This document shows, piece after piece, positions 46,155 to 56,551 of a stretch of DNA of 64,000 nt (positions are counted from its first letter, which is position 1; every line of letters begins with the position of its first letter). The notes under the pieces were generated by a model. The model worked only from the letters and a program-made list of their open reading frames with translations. It was not told the origin of the DNA and searched no databases. The translations under genes were made by a program, and so were the position numbers. Origin of the DNA: CAWGAJ01 sp963820545 (GTDB lineage Bacteria > Planctomycetota > Planctomycetia > Pirellulales > Thermoguttaceae); the NCBI GenBank assembly GCA_963820545.1, contig CAWGAJ010000001.1:806001-870000 (forward strand), read 5' to 3'.

Positions 46155-47300
46155 CTAGTCGGATCTAAAGGCAGGCCAGATTCTATATACTTCTCGATCG
46201 AAATCTCGATACTGAGGCATACGTTCCGCTCTGGACATCAGCCATCTGTCCGCATAGATCTGGAAAAGGTGCTGAGCAGGCCAGTTGTAAAACCGTGGAC
46301 GTTTTATTTCCCCTCGCAGAAAATTTAATGTATCATGGCCAAGCGGAGCCACAAAAATCTCACGGCGTATACCATGATAGATCAGATTAGTCGAAAGGCC
46401 GATCCCAGAGAGGCATTTCTTGATAACCTCTCGCTTGTTTCTGAAACCATCTCCCCAAGCCTCGTGTTTTGCCGTGGGCTCGCAATGTTTCTCCACGTAG
46501 GTCCGAATCTTGTCATATACACCATTGGAGAAGTGAAAATCGCCGGACCCCTGGGTAAAGCCAACACTGGTCCAATATTCATATCCATTTATGCGAATTC
46601 GATTGTAAATGGAAGATCGCCCGAGTGCAGATGTGGTCGTAACCAAAGCCAAGTACGGGGGTCTCATTTCCTTTCTGATGAGCGATTCTTGGCCATTGTA
46701 TTTCTTACGGAAGGCATTCCTGACTTCGTTGCTACATACGAGCATCGCCACGAGCTTACCGCCTAGCAAGAAGGAATAAGGCGGAACTGCGCCAAGAACA
46801 TAGGCGTCCATGACGTGATAAAGCCGCTCTGCCTTTGCATCATTATCCCATCCAATCCAGTTGTCTCTTGCCTTCATGGCATAAACGGGATCGCCTAATC
46901 CGAAGAGTCCAATTAATTTGCCATTACTCTCGTCAAACACAAGAAACCGTAAGCGCCGCCCATAACCGGAAGAAACAGGGATGCTCCAATGGAGACAGGC
47001 ATAGCGGAATAGAAGTTCATGTTCGGAATTTCGCTGTACAAGAATGAGTTTTGGAGAGATATTACGAGGCACGACCTCCCAGCCGTTAGCAATGTATTCG
47101 AGCAGTTCGTCCTCGTAGCATTTGACACCAGGCCCTGACTTCTCCAGCTTTTTTTTGACCGACATCTTATTCAGGGAGCGATAGTCGTCCTTGGATAAAT
47201 CCTCCGGCATTTGAATTACACCCTTCTTTATCGAGTATCCTTGTTTCCGTAGAGAACGGATAATAGCTTTTCTTAGATACTTAGCAGAAGGAATGGCCAT
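46155..47300 (-). CDS. DruA-like DUF4338 protein (accessory operon gene 1)
   Basis: 381 residues from ATG 47300; GTG 47312 would add four. The motif run LRFLVFDESNGKLIGLFGLG, ARDNWIGWDNDAKAERLYHV and VPPYSFLLGGKLVAMLVCSN is what I know from the DUF4338 family, which includes DruA of the Druantia phage-defence system. Druantia types known to me also need DruB-D and/or a large DruE helicase; none is here. The rest of the operon is a kinase-ATPase fusion and a Rossmann-like protein. The basic N-terminus (IIRSLRKQGYSIKKGVIQMP) could contact nucleic acid. The family call rests on motif memory, not on a search. Confidence 0.65.
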   Translation of the reverse strand: MAIPSAKYLRKAIIRSLRKQGYSIKKGVIQMPEDLSKDDYRSLNKMSVKKKLEKSGPGVKCYEDELLEYIANGWEVVPRNISPKLILVQRNSEHELLFRYACLHWSIPVSSGYGRRLRFLVFDESNGKLIGLFGLGDPVYAMKARDNWIGWDNDAKAERLYHVMDAYVLGAVPPYSFLLGGKLVAMLVCSNEVRNAFRKKYNGQESLIRKEMRPPYLALVTTTSALGRSSIYNRIRINGYEYWTSVGFTQGSGDFHFSNGVYDKIRTYVEKHCEPTAKHEAWGDGFRNKREVIKKCLSGIGLSTNLIYHGIRREIFVAPLGHDTLNFLRGEIKRPRFYNWPAQHLFQIYADRWLMSRAERMPQYRDFDREVYRIWPAFRSD

Positions 47301-47312
47301 GATTGTATCCAC

Positions 47313-47926
47313 TCACCTATAATCACTGACATCTTGCTTTAGTTTATCTAATCCCAGCCTGCAAGCAAGCCGTAGTTAGGCATTTTGCATATGTTCCGGC
47401 GGATGTTATCCGCCGGCTTTTTTCTGTCGCCCTTTCAGGGCTTTTTTTGTTTGAGGGGGCTTCATGTTCCCAGGGCGATGAAATGACAGGGGGCAGAGTT
47501 CAGGGTTCAGGGATCAGGGACGTTGCGAAACCGCGAGCGGTAGGGCGTTCCCACGCGGAGCGTGGGAACGAGGAAAAAAATAGTGGACAGTGGACGGTGG
47601 TCGGTGGGCAGTGCCATCACCTGAACACAAAGGGGACAGGCACCTGGGGAGCCAGTCAGCACGAGATTCTTTCCGCCTTCGGCGGACTCAGAATGACATT
47701 TGGCACAACCGGCGGCAGGTTTGCCGCCGGCTATTCCCAAAAACGCGACCGACCAACCTTCGGTTGGTGCCCGTCGCGGCTTTACAAAATGCAATCGAAC
47801 CGCGATGACCAACCTTCGGTCGGTGCCCGTCGCGGCTTTATGTTGAGAAACGTTGGGCGCAATCGGCTGGGCTAGATGAAAACACTATTCCCAATCCACT
47901 AACCACTATCCACTAACCACTAATCT
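47313..47926. repeat. Repeat-rich gap with hairpin repeats and heptamer tracts
   Basis: No gene. Hairpins of the CCAACC-ttc-GGTTGG family occur at 47748-47785 and 47797-47842. A CCGCCTTCGGCGG palindrome (47670-47690) lies in an AGATTCTT...CAGAATGACA block. GTGGACAGTGGACGG tracts are near 47581, and CCACTAA heptamers at 47889-47925. Confidence 0.85.
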
Positions 47927-48745
47927 CTATCCCCCGGTTCCTGATTTGGTTTGGGGATTGGCGTAACGTTTGGCGCGTTCTTCGGGAGTGCCCATCAGGT
48001 CTTCGGCATACTCGTCCAAGACAAAGACCTCCACGCGGGAGTTGTAGATCTGTTGAGAGGAGTCGACTTCGAGTGAGTAGGGCTCATAGGCGCCTCCCTG
48101 GCTGAGCCGCATTCGCTCCGGCTCAATCCCTTCCTGCACGAGGAATTTCATCACGGCTTGGCAGCGGGCATAAGACAATTGCCAGGGGTCTTTTGCGGAG
48201 ATTTGCGGCGCGGGAGAACTTCTGGTGGCGTGGCCGCGGATCTCGATTTTCTGCGGTTTACCGCGAAGTTCGAGCACCAGTTGCATCAGCCGCTCTTTGG
48301 CCGCTTCGTCGAGCGCACTCGATCCCTCGGCAAAGAGGAGCATGGTTCCCATGTAGCGGCGGTCGCCGTTGTGAACCACGAAGAGACTGGGTTTTTTCGC
48401 ATAGAACTCCTGTAGATATTTGTTGGGCGACTGGTTGGCTTCCTTGTCGGCCGAATTGCGGGTGAACCACGTGACTCGCTGACGTTCGACGCCGATGGCG
48501 CTGCCGCTTTTGCTGGAAGGCAACATTGAAGGGCCGGGCGGTTGACCGGGCTTATTTGCCGGCAAGAAGGGTGGACCGCCCGCACTTTTCAGCGAGTTGC
48601 TCATCGGATTCTGGAAGTACTGGGCGATGGCCTGTTTGACCGCATTGTTCTGGGCGGTGATCCACATTACGAGAAAAAACGCCATCATCGCGGTGACAAA
48701 ATCCGCGTAGGCCACTTTCCATGATCCGCCGCCTTTGCCTGCCAT
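47927..48745 (-). CDS. motB: MotB-like flagellar stator / OmpA-domain protein
   Basis: 272 residues. One N-terminal transmembrane helix follows YADFVTAMMAFFLVMWITAQ; its Asp is the proton-path residue of MotB. The C-terminal OmpA-like peptidoglycan-binding domain has YMGTMLLFAEGSSALDEAAK, KIEIRGHATRSS and LSYARCQAVMKFLVQEGIEP. With motA upstream on the same strand (gap ~150 bp) it forms a stator pair. No other flagellar gene is in the window, so a MotAB-like pair powering another device cannot be excluded. Confidence 0.88.
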   Translation of the reverse strand: MAGKGGGSWKVAYADFVTAMMAFFLVMWITAQNNAVKQAIAQYFQNPMSNSLKSAGGPPFLPANKPGQPPGPSMLPSSKSGSAIGVERQRVTWFTRNSADKEANQSPNKYLQEFYAKKPSLFVVHNGDRRYMGTMLLFAEGSSALDEAAKERLMQLVLELRGKPQKIEIRGHATRSSPAPQISAKDPWQLSYARCQAVMKFLVQEGIEPERMRLSQGGAYEPYSLEVDSSQQIYNSRVEVFVLDEYAEDLMGTPEERAKRYANPQTKSGTGG

Positions 48746-48893
48746 GAGGGACTATCCTTGCTGATGGTTATCGTGTGGGGTTATGTGCAAAGCAGTGAAG
48801 GTTGAAAAAACTCATGTATCGAGACGTCGGGGGGCGATATCTCGGTCGATTGCCGCAAGCCTGTTTCAGCGGCGCCGCCAAACAGGTTGCGGA

Positions 48894-49753
48894 TCAGGAG
48901 GTATCCACTTGTCTGAGCCACTCATCCATTTCCTCACGGCTGGGCCGGAATTCGATCACCACGCCGCGCCGCGCCTGTTCGAGGGCCACCTTGGGAGACA
49001 GATCGCCGACGAATCCCGGCATGGTGGAAGCAATGATGTGCAGAAAGCTGACTTCCGAGATGCCGAGGAATTCCATGCGCATGGCCAGGGGAGCGAAAAA
49101 ACCATAGGATAACAGGATTCCCAGGAAAGTTCCCACCAGCGCGGCGCTACTTTTTCGCCAATTTCTTCGACGGGACCGTCGATGGCGCTCATGGTGACCA
49201 CGATTCCCAGCACGGCCGCCACGATGCCAAAACCAGGCAGCGCATCGGCCGTTTTTGTCATCACGCCCGCCGGCGCGTGATGCTCCTCTTCAATGAGTTT
49301 GATATCCGCTTCCAGGAGGCCCGGCAGTTGTTCGGGCTTCACGGTTCCATCCACAATGGGTGTCAACGCGCCGGTGAGGAAAGACATGGCATGCTGGTTG
49401 CTCGTGAATTTCGGGTATTTGCTGAAGATCGCGCTGGCAGGCGGATCGATAAGATGCGATTCCAAAGCCATGAGTCCGTCGCGGCGGGCCAGCCGAAACA
49501 ATTCATAGAGCATCTTAAACAGGTCTTCATACGCGCGCTTGTTGTACGGGGTTCCTTTCACGCATTGCACGAGGCCGCGGACTATGTCCACCAGAACTTT
49601 CTTGGGCGACATCACAATCAGAGCGCCGATTGCCGCGCCGAAGATGACTACTAGCTCGGCTGGTTGGATTAGTGCGGGGATCTTTCCTCCGGCCAACGTG
49701 AAGCCTCCCAGCACCGCCCCGATGACAATAATGCAGCCGATAATAACAATCAT
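48894..49753 (-). CDS. motA: MotA-like stator protein (frameshifted)
   Basis: About 287 residues. Four hydrophobic helices (MIVIIGCIIVIGAVLGGFTL, FGIVAAVLGIVVTMSAIDG and GTFLGILLSYGFFAPLAMRM in the second frame). Cytoplasmic loop with ARRDGLMALESHL and SNQHAMSFLTGALTPIVDG, as in the family. The frames join near 49148, where GCGCCGCG probably was GCGGCCGCG, restoring GEKVAAALVGTFLG. It ends VIEFRPSREEMDEWLRQVD. Precedes motB in transcription order. Confidence 0.88.
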
Positions 49754-50166
49754 GTTCGAATCTCAATCAAAGGAGATGATAATCGGTGGGGCTTGATTTG
49801 AAGCGCTACTTTGCTAGAGGGTCGTCAAACGTGAATCGATGGGCGGCACGGGCGTTTGCCCGCGCTTTTCCCGGCATCGCTGGCCAGACGCCAGCGCCGC
49901 CCCAACCGAGATGCCAGTACCACCCAACTCTTCATTTCAACTTTGAAGAAGCTCTAGATCTCTAGGGATATATAGCATGAGGATATATAGCATGAGAGAT
50001 ATATAGCATTGTAGAGATCTTCCGCGGATGCCGAAAAATATTGACGAACAACGCGGGTTTGTCGATTCTGCAGGTAGTATTAGCTCTGCGGCGCGGAGAG
50101 ATGCTGATTGCGCAGTTTATGCGGCTGAGGCGGAGCGTGTTTTCAGGCTTATGCAGCGTATCCGCC
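49754..50166. other. Gap with a short tandem repeat
   Basis: No gene. GGATATATAGCATGAG occurs three times in tandem at about 49966-50011 (the last copy diverges). Palindromes such as CTAGATCTCTAG are just before it. This is the upstream region of motA and the downstream region of the arabinofuranosidase gene. Confidence 0.6.
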
Positions 50167-51813
50167 CTATTCAACTTTTTGTGCGCTTTGGCGCAGATCG
50201 AGAATGAGCACGGACTTTGGCGGCAAGTCGAGGCGCAAAGTGTCGCCCTCGATCTTGGCGCCGGTGAATGGTTCGGGATGCACCGTATTGGGCGCGTCGA
50301 AGGTGTTGTGCGAGTTCATCTCCGGCGCGGTGAGAATCCGACCGGTGACAGTGTTCGGCGCAATGCCGGCGAGTTTACACGTCAGCGGCAGGGGTTCGCG
50401 CGGGTTTGTATTCACCAGCGAGAGATACACCGCGCCTGATTTCTCATCGCGCGAGGCCGAAGCGCTTAGGGCGGGAATCGAATTGGAGCCGAGCTTGTAA
50501 TCGGGCGTCTGCAACTCCAGCGGCAGGAACGTGCCGCCTTGATGCACCTTGAACATCTCGAAGACGTGATAGGTCGGCGTCAAGAGCATCTTTTCCTTGT
50601 CGGTAAGGATCATCGCCTGGAGCACATTGATCATCTGCGCGATGTTCGCCATTGCCACGCGGTCGGCATGGCGGTGGAAGATGTGGAAGTTAAGCGCGGC
50701 CACCAAGGCGTCGCGGAGCGTGCTCTGCTGGTAGAGGAAGCCGGGATTGGTGCCGGGCTCGACGTCGTACCACGCGCCCCACTCGTCCACGATCAGGCCC
50801 ACGCGCTTTTGCGGGTCGTACTTGTCCATGATCTCGGCATGTTTCGTGATGAGGTTGTCCATTTCCAGCGTGCGGCGCAGCGTGGCGTGCCAGCGGGCCT
50901 CGTCGAACTGGGTGGCCGAGCCTTTCTTTTGCCAATTTCCGGTAGGGAGCGTGTAGTAGTGCAGCGACAGACCGTTCATCTGCTTGCCGGCCATGTTCAT
51001 CAAGACCTCGGTCCAGTTGTAATTGCTGTCGCTGGCCCCGCAGGCGATGCGATAGATGCTGTTGCCCGGATAGTTTTTTACAAAGGTGTTGTAGCGGCGG
51101 AATTGATCGGCATAGTATTCAGGACGCATGTTGCCGCCGCAGCCCCAACTTTCGTTGCCCACGCCGAAATACTTCAACTTCCACGGCTTGTCGCGTCCGT
51201 TCTGGCGGCGGAGATTGGCCATGGGCGAATCGGCGTCGGAGGTCATGTATTCCACCCACTGCATCATTTCCTCGACCGTGCCGCTGCCCACGTTGCCGCA
51301 AACGTTAGGTTCGGCGCCGATCTGCTCGCAAAAGTCCAGGAACTCGTGCGTGCCAAAGTGATTGTTCTCCACCACTCCGCCCCAATGGGTGTTGATGAGC
51401 TTGGGGCGCTTTTCGCGCGGGCCGATGCCGTCTTTCCAGTGATACTCGTCGGCAAAGCACCCGCCCGGCCAGCGCAACACGGGCACGTTAAGCGCCTTCA
51501 GCGCAGAGACGACGTCGTTGCGGATGCCGCGCGTATTGGGGATGGTCGAATCCTCGCCCACCCAAATGCCCTCGTAAATACAGCGGCCCAGGTGCTCGGA
51601 AAACTGGCCGTAGATGTTGCGGTTGATCACCGTCCCGGGCTGGTCGGCGTGGAGCGTGAGCGCGGCCGACGGCTTTTCCGCGGCCGGAGCCGTTTGTTCG
51701 GCTGTAACCTTTTGCTCGGGTGGAGCGGTATCCTCGGCCCACGTGGTTACAGCGCCAAGACCGATCAAGATGCCCAGCGCCACAGAGATGGAAATGATTT
51801 TTGTTGTTTTCAT
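50167..51813 (-). CDS. Secreted alpha-L-arabinofuranosidase (GH51)
   Basis: 548 residues. A signal peptide runs to about residue 26 (VALGILIGLGAVTTWA), followed by a short low-complexity linker. The GH51 barrel has VLRWPGGCFADEYHWKDGIG, acid/base Glu221 in YFGVGNESWGCGGNM and nucleophile Glu344 in GLIVDEWGAWYD. The C-terminal beta domain ends with SVLILDLRQ. The enzyme releases arabinose from plant or algal hemicellulose, consistent with a polysaccharide-degrading planctomycete. No neighbouring CAZyme. The frame is intact. Confidence 0.93.
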   Translation of the reverse strand: MKTTKIISISVALGILIGLGAVTTWAEDTAPPEQKVTAEQTAPAAEKPSAALTLHADQPGTVINRNIYGQFSEHLGRCIYEGIWVGEDSTIPNTRGIRNDVVSALKALNVPVLRWPGGCFADEYHWKDGIGPREKRPKLINTHWGGVVENNHFGTHEFLDFCEQIGAEPNVCGNVGSGTVEEMMQWVEYMTSDADSPMANLRRQNGRDKPWKLKYFGVGNESWGCGGNMRPEYYADQFRRYNTFVKNYPGNSIYRIACGASDSNYNWTEVLMNMAGKQMNGLSLHYYTLPTGNWQKKGSATQFDEARWHATLRRTLEMDNLITKHAEIMDKYDPQKRVGLIVDEWGAWYDVEPGTNPGFLYQQSTLRDALVAALNFHIFHRHADRVAMANIAQMINVLQAMILTDKEKMLLTPTYHVFEMFKVHQGGTFLPLELQTPDYKLGSNSIPALSASASRDEKSGAVYLSLVNTNPREPLPLTCKLAGIAPNTVTGRILTAPEMNSHNTFDAPNTVHPEPFTGAKIEGDTLRLDLPPKSVLILDLRQSAQKVE

Positions 51814-52493
51814 GGTAGAAAATTCTCCGTATGTGATTTAAGCGCTCTTGTAAAGCCGCGACCAGTGGTCACGGTACACCTCGTTTCCACGCCGGAGCAT
51901 GGGAACAAGAGAATGTAAACATTTTAATAGAAAAGCCAGAGGTAGTAAATATACCCCATGAATCGGGGAACAGGGAACAGTGGACAGGGAATAGTGGACG
52001 GTGGGCAGTGGGCGGTGGACAGCAATAAGGGTTCGGGGTTCAGGATTCAGGGTTCGGGGTTCAGGACTCTTCACTAACCACTAACTTGTAGCCAGATCCT
52101 TCGCCGTGCTCAGGATGACAATTAGCTGCGATCGGGATGACAGTGGGCAGTTTCAACGTTTCATTTTCTTGTTCCCACGGAGGACCATGGGAAGAAGGCA
52201 AAAAAGCAGTGGATTTCGCCGGGTTTTTCAGTGTTTAAGCGGCGGAAAAGAATTACGTCTGTAATGCTGTCATAACATCCATTATTAAAAGGACTTGCGC
52301 CAAGGCAAAGTTTGCGTTGGCCCATTGTAGAAATAGGTTTGGATCGGTATATTTAGAGCCTGTCCTAAAACGTGTGAAATCCAGGTATTTTAATAGGTTT
52401 TCACAAAGGTGTTGGGAGAGTGAATTACCCTCACGCTAACCCTTTCCCGGAGGGAGAGGGGACGTTTGGGAAATGTTGTTGTAATCATTTCTG
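51814..52493. repeat. Repeat-filled gap before gyrA
   Basis: No gene. Period-7 tracts (CAGTGGA, CGGTGGG and TTCAGGG/TTCGGGG units) run over 51965-52070. An AGATCCTTCGCC...CAGGATGAC block is at 52096-52122. TTTAGAGCCTGTCCTAAAAC (52344-52363) has a near match at 61510-61529. A CCTCACGC/CCCGGAGGGAGAGG palindrome is at 52429-52462. Confidence 0.8.
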
Positions 52494-55269
52494 GTGAAAG
52501 GACTCGCGTTGTTTACCGACTCAAATCTTCCTCCTGATCTACCAGACCCAGGGAGCGTTCCTCCCAGCGAACAGCCGGTCGAAGGAGTGACAGCGGGCGA
52601 GGGCGCAATGCCCATGGGACGGCTGCTGGAAATGCCCATCGAGGAGGAGCTCAAAGGGAGCTACCTGACGTACGCGATGAGTGTGATCGTCAGCCGCGCG
52701 CTGCCCGACGTGCGCGACGGGTTAAAACCTTCGCAGCGGCGCATTCTGGTGGCGATGAATGATCTGAATATCGGCCCCGGCGCATCGCGGGTGAAGTGCG
52801 CCAAAATCTCCGGCGACACCAGCGGCAACTATCATCCGCACGGCGAAATGGTGATCTATCCCACGCTGGTGCGCATGGCCCAGGAATGGAACATGCGTTA
52901 CGTGCTGATCGACAAGCAGGGGAATTTTGGTTCCATCGCCGGTTTGCCGCCCGCGGCCATGCGTTACACCGAGGCGCGGCTTTCGTCCATTGCCGCGCTG
53001 ATGCTGGAAGATTTGAAACTCGACACCGTGGATTTCACGCCCACGTACGACGAGCGGCGGACCGAACCGGTGGTGCTGCCGTCGAGATTTCCCAACCTGC
53101 TGGTCAACGGGTCCAACGGCATCGCGGTGGGTATGGCCACTTCGATTCCGCCGCACAATTTGGGCGAAATCTGCGACGCACTGATCAAAGTAATCGACGA
53201 GCCTGAAGTATCGATCGACGAGCTGTTGGAAATCGTGCCCGGCCCGGATTTTCCCACCGGCGGCGTGGTCTGCGGCCAGGCAGGGATCCGCCGCGGCTAT
53301 TATACCGGCCGGGGCACCATCGTGGTCCGCGCCGCGCGGCGATCGAGGAGCACAACAATCGTTTTCGGATCGTGGTCAGCGAGATTCCCTTCCAGCAATC
53401 GCGCGATCGGATCGAGGAACGCATTGCCGAGGCGGTCAACGAGGACAAGATTCCCGGCATCTCGGGCTGCCGGAACGAGAGCGATCTGGACGAGCCGGTC
53501 CGTCTGGTGTTGGATCTGAAGCGGGACGCCGATCCGGAAATAGTACTGAACCAGCTTTATCAGTTCACGCCGCTGCAAGACAGCGTTTCGATCATTTTTT
53601 TGGCCCTGGTCGACGGCAAGCCGCGGGTGCTGAACCTCAAGGAACTTTTGGAAGAATTTTTGCGGCATCGGGAAATTGTCATCCGCCGCCGCACGCAATT
53701 TCTGCTTTTCCGGGCGAAACAGCGCAAACACACGGTGGAAGGACTGCTTTTGGCGCATGCCAACATCGACGTGGTAATCCGCGTGATTCGCGATTCGGCC
53801 ACGCAGGCCGAGGCCAAGCAGGGACTGGTGGAGATCCAAACGCCCGCCGCTTTGCTTTGCCGCGCCTTGGGCGAGGCAGGCTACGCCGTGTTCACGGCCG
53901 AGCGCGGTCGGAGCGAACACTACAGACTCACGCCGGTGCAGGCCGACTCGATTTTGAAAATGACCCTCGGCCAGTTGGTCAACTTGGAGCAAAAAAAATT
54001 GGCCGACGAGCACCGCAACTTGCTGGCCGAAATCGCCGAATACAATCGCATCCTTTCCGATCGCAAAAACATCCTCAACCTGATCCGGGAGGAACTGCGC
54101 GACATCAAGCGCAAGCACGATGAACCGCGGCGCACGGAAATCAGCGGCGAAGAGATCGGCAACATCAACCTGGAAGACCTGATCGCGGAAGAGATGATGG
54201 TGGTTTCCATCAGCAGCAACGGCTACATCAAGCGCACGCCGGTTTCGGCCTATCGCGCCCAGCGCCGCGGGGGCAAGGGGCTGACCGGCGCGAAAACCGA
54301 GGAAGAAGATCCGATTCAGCATCTCTTCGTGGCCAGCACGCATGCTTATCTGCTTTTCTTCACCAACAAAGGAAAGGTATATTGGCGCAAGGTGTACGAT
54401 CTGCCGCAGCTTGCCCGCGACAGCCGCGGCCGGGCAGTGGTAAACCTGCTGAATCTGGCCGAAGGGGAGCAGATCGCCGATTGCCGCGCGGTAAAGGATT
54501 TTGACCGGCCCGATCATTTTCTGGTGATGGCCACCGCGCGGGGATTGGTGAAGAAGACGTCGCTGGGGGCCTACCGCCGGCCGATGAAAAGCGGCATTAT
54601 CGCCATAAAACTCCGCGAGCGCGATGAACTAGTCGACGTGGTGGTGGCCAAGCCCGGCGATGAGCTGGTCCTGGCCACGGCCAAGGGGATGGCCATCCGG
54701 TTCAAACAATCCGACGCCCGAGCCGTGGGCCGCAACTCCAGCGGCGTAAAGGGAATCAAACTTACGGCCGGCGACGCGGTGGTGGGCATGGTGGTGGCCA
54801 ATCCGCAGGCCACGCTGCTGACGGTCTGCCCAAGGGTTACGGCAAACGCACGCCCTTTGGGCCGAATTTGTCGATTGATCTGGCCGAGGAAGAAGAGATG
54901 CCGGTCGATGAGAACGAATTGGAGGAAGAAGCGCTCGCCCCCGAAGTAGCACCATCTGAAGCTGAAGGCGAAGATGAAGAAATCTCTTCGCAGCATTGCT
55001 ACCGCACGCAGCGGCGCGGCGGCAAGGGCCTGCGCGACGTGAAAACCACCGAGCGCAATGGTCCGGCCATAGGCATCGTCAGCGTGCGCGACGAGGACGA
55101 GTTGTTCATGATCACCGCCCGGGGTAAGATCCAACGCATACCCGCCGCCGACATCGGCATCATCGGCCGCAACACGCAGGGCGTGAGGATCATGAGCCTC
55201 GACGAAGACGACAAGCTAGTGGCGGTCAAACGCGTGCCCAAGGAAGAAAACGGTCAGCAGGAAGGGTAG
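52494..55269 (+). CDS. gyrA: DNA gyrase subunit A (two frameshifts)
   Basis: GyrA cuts and rejoins DNA to introduce negative supercoils. Visible: YLTYAMSVIVSRALPDVRDG, KCAKISGDTSGNYHPHGEMV and catalytic Tyr158 in AAMRYTEARLSSI. Two GyrA boxes (QRRGGKG) mark the C-terminal pinwheel. Frames change near 53332 (GTCCGCGCCGCG for GTCCGCGCCCGCG) and 54828 (TGCCCAAGG for TGCGCCAAGG), one base each. About 925 residues. GTG 52494 adds 38 weakly conserved residues; ATG 52608 is the alternative. An acidic insert (EEEEMPVDENELEEEALAP) precedes the second box. gyrB is not in the window. Confidence 0.95.
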
Positions 55270-55540
55270 GGGAGAGTGAATAGGGCATAGGGGATAGGAA
55301 ACATTGTTTATTGAGAGTCAGAAAAAGAATGTCATAGAGGAAATCAGAGCCGGGGCGTGTCGCCCCGGCAATACCGGGCCGACACGGCCCGGCTCCGAGG
55401 AGCAAAAACGACATTATTTTCCTGAGTATCAATAGCTCCGGCACTTGTGCCGGGCGTACAGGTTTAACCACGACCGGGCACCGACAGGCACCATCGGGCA
55501 CCACGCGCAGCATGGTCGGTTGGTCGGGGAGCTTTCAAAA
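55270..55540. other. Palindrome-rich gap before the R-M genes
   Basis: A perfect-looking arm pair GCCGGGGCGTGTCGCCCCGGC (55350-55370) is followed by a related GGGCCGACACGGCCCGGCTCC. GCACTTGTGC and a CGACCGGGCACC/GGTGCCCG-type array (55472-55505) follow. No gene. It forms the 5' region of the methyltransferase gene. Confidence 0.5.
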
Positions 55541-56542
55541 ATGAAAAATAATCCCTTGCCCCGGCTAGATACGTCCGCGGAATTGCGCGAAAGGCTGCTG
55601 CCTTATTGCCGGCTGAAGAGCGGCGAAATCTGGCGGGATCCGCAGGGCAATCACCGGATCGGCTGTTTGGACGCCGCGGATGCGGACGCGGTGGCCGAAT
55701 TGACACACGGCTCTCGGCCCACGCTGGCCATTCATGATCCGCCCTATAATATTGTTGCCTTCCAGCATCGTGATATCGGCGAATATATCAATTGGTGCCG
55801 GGGCTGGGTGCGGAATACGCACGACGTTTTAGCCCCTGACGCCTCGCTCTACGTCTGGCTGGGCGCCGACCAGAATGCAGGCTTTCAGCCCCTGGCCGAC
55901 TTCATGCTGATGATGCGTGGCGAGCAGTTTGCGCCGCGCAGCTTTATTACCATGCGCAATCAGCGCGGCTACGGCACGCAAAAAAACTGGATGGCCGTGC
56001 GCCAGGAATTGCTGTATTACGTCAAGGGGCGGCCGGTCTTCAACGTCCAGGCCGAATACACCGAGATTCCTAAAATCCTGCGCGGTTATTACAAGCAGGT
56101 CGGCGGAGTGATGACGGAAAATCAGGAGCGCGGCAAGGCCGAGACCATCCGCGCCGGAAACGTGTGGGTCGACGTGCAACAGGTTTTTTATCGCCTGGAG
56201 GAGAACGTTTCCGGATGCTACGCCCAAAAGCCCTTAAAAAGCAGCGAGCGCATCATCCGTGCAAGCTCCGAGGCGGGCGACGCGGTCCTCGATCTTTTCG
56301 CCCATTCGGGCACCACCCTGCTGGCCGCCGAGATGCATAATCGCTCGTGTCTTACGGCCGACGTCGATCCCGTATTTTGCGAGATTGCGATTCGCCGCCT
56401 GGAGCACTTCCGCCGCACGGGCAAATTAGGCTGGCAAAACGGACATCCTTTTGAAAAAGAACTACCCGATTATACTAATAATTTATCACAGAATAAGTCT
56501 ATGAGTTCAGACAACTCTTTTTCACAGCATATATTATTTTGA
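55541..56542 (+). CDS. DNA adenine-type methyltransferase of a type II R-M pair
   Basis: 333 residues from ATG 55541. The catalytic motif IV DPPYN (66-70) comes first, then a target-recognition region (NQRGYGTQKNWMAVRQELLY, QERGKAETIRAGNVWVDVQQ). SAM-binding motif I follows at ~249-258 in VLDLFAHSGTTLLAA. This order defines the beta class, and DPPYN suggests N6-adenine methylation. The restriction-like gene starts 9 bp downstream. The last ~25 residues are AT-rich like that gene, so the pair probably moved together. The recognition sequence cannot be read from the protein. Confidence 0.87.
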   Translation: MKNNPLPRLDTSAELRERLLPYCRLKSGEIWRDPQGNHRIGCLDAADADAVAELTHGSRPTLAIHDPPYNIVAFQHRDIGEYINWCRGWVRNTHDVLAPDASLYVWLGADQNAGFQPLADFMLMMRGEQFAPRSFITMRNQRGYGTQKNWMAVRQELLYYVKGRPVFNVQAEYTEIPKILRGYYKQVGGVMTENQERGKAETIRAGNVWVDVQQVFYRLEENVSGCYAQKPLKSSERIIRASSEAGDAVLDLFAHSGTTLLAAEMHNRSCLTADVDPVFCEIAIRRLEHFRRTGKLGWQNGHPFEKELPDYTNNLSQNKSMSSDNSFSQHILF

Positions 56543-56551
56543 TGGTTATTT

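Noticed and set aside
49546..49600. Second frameshift in motA
   Set aside because: The frame is open and matches the family (VRGLVQCVKGTPYNKRAYED); only the join near 49148 is needed.
50539..51918. A 459-codon open frame on the plus strand
   Set aside because: It is exactly antisense to the GH51 arabinofuranosidase, has a low-information His/Val/Ala-rich composition and no ribosome site.
53300..54517. A 405-codon open frame on the minus strand
   Set aside because: Antisense to gyrA, whose motifs are clear in the plus frame; composition is typical of a GC-rich shadow.
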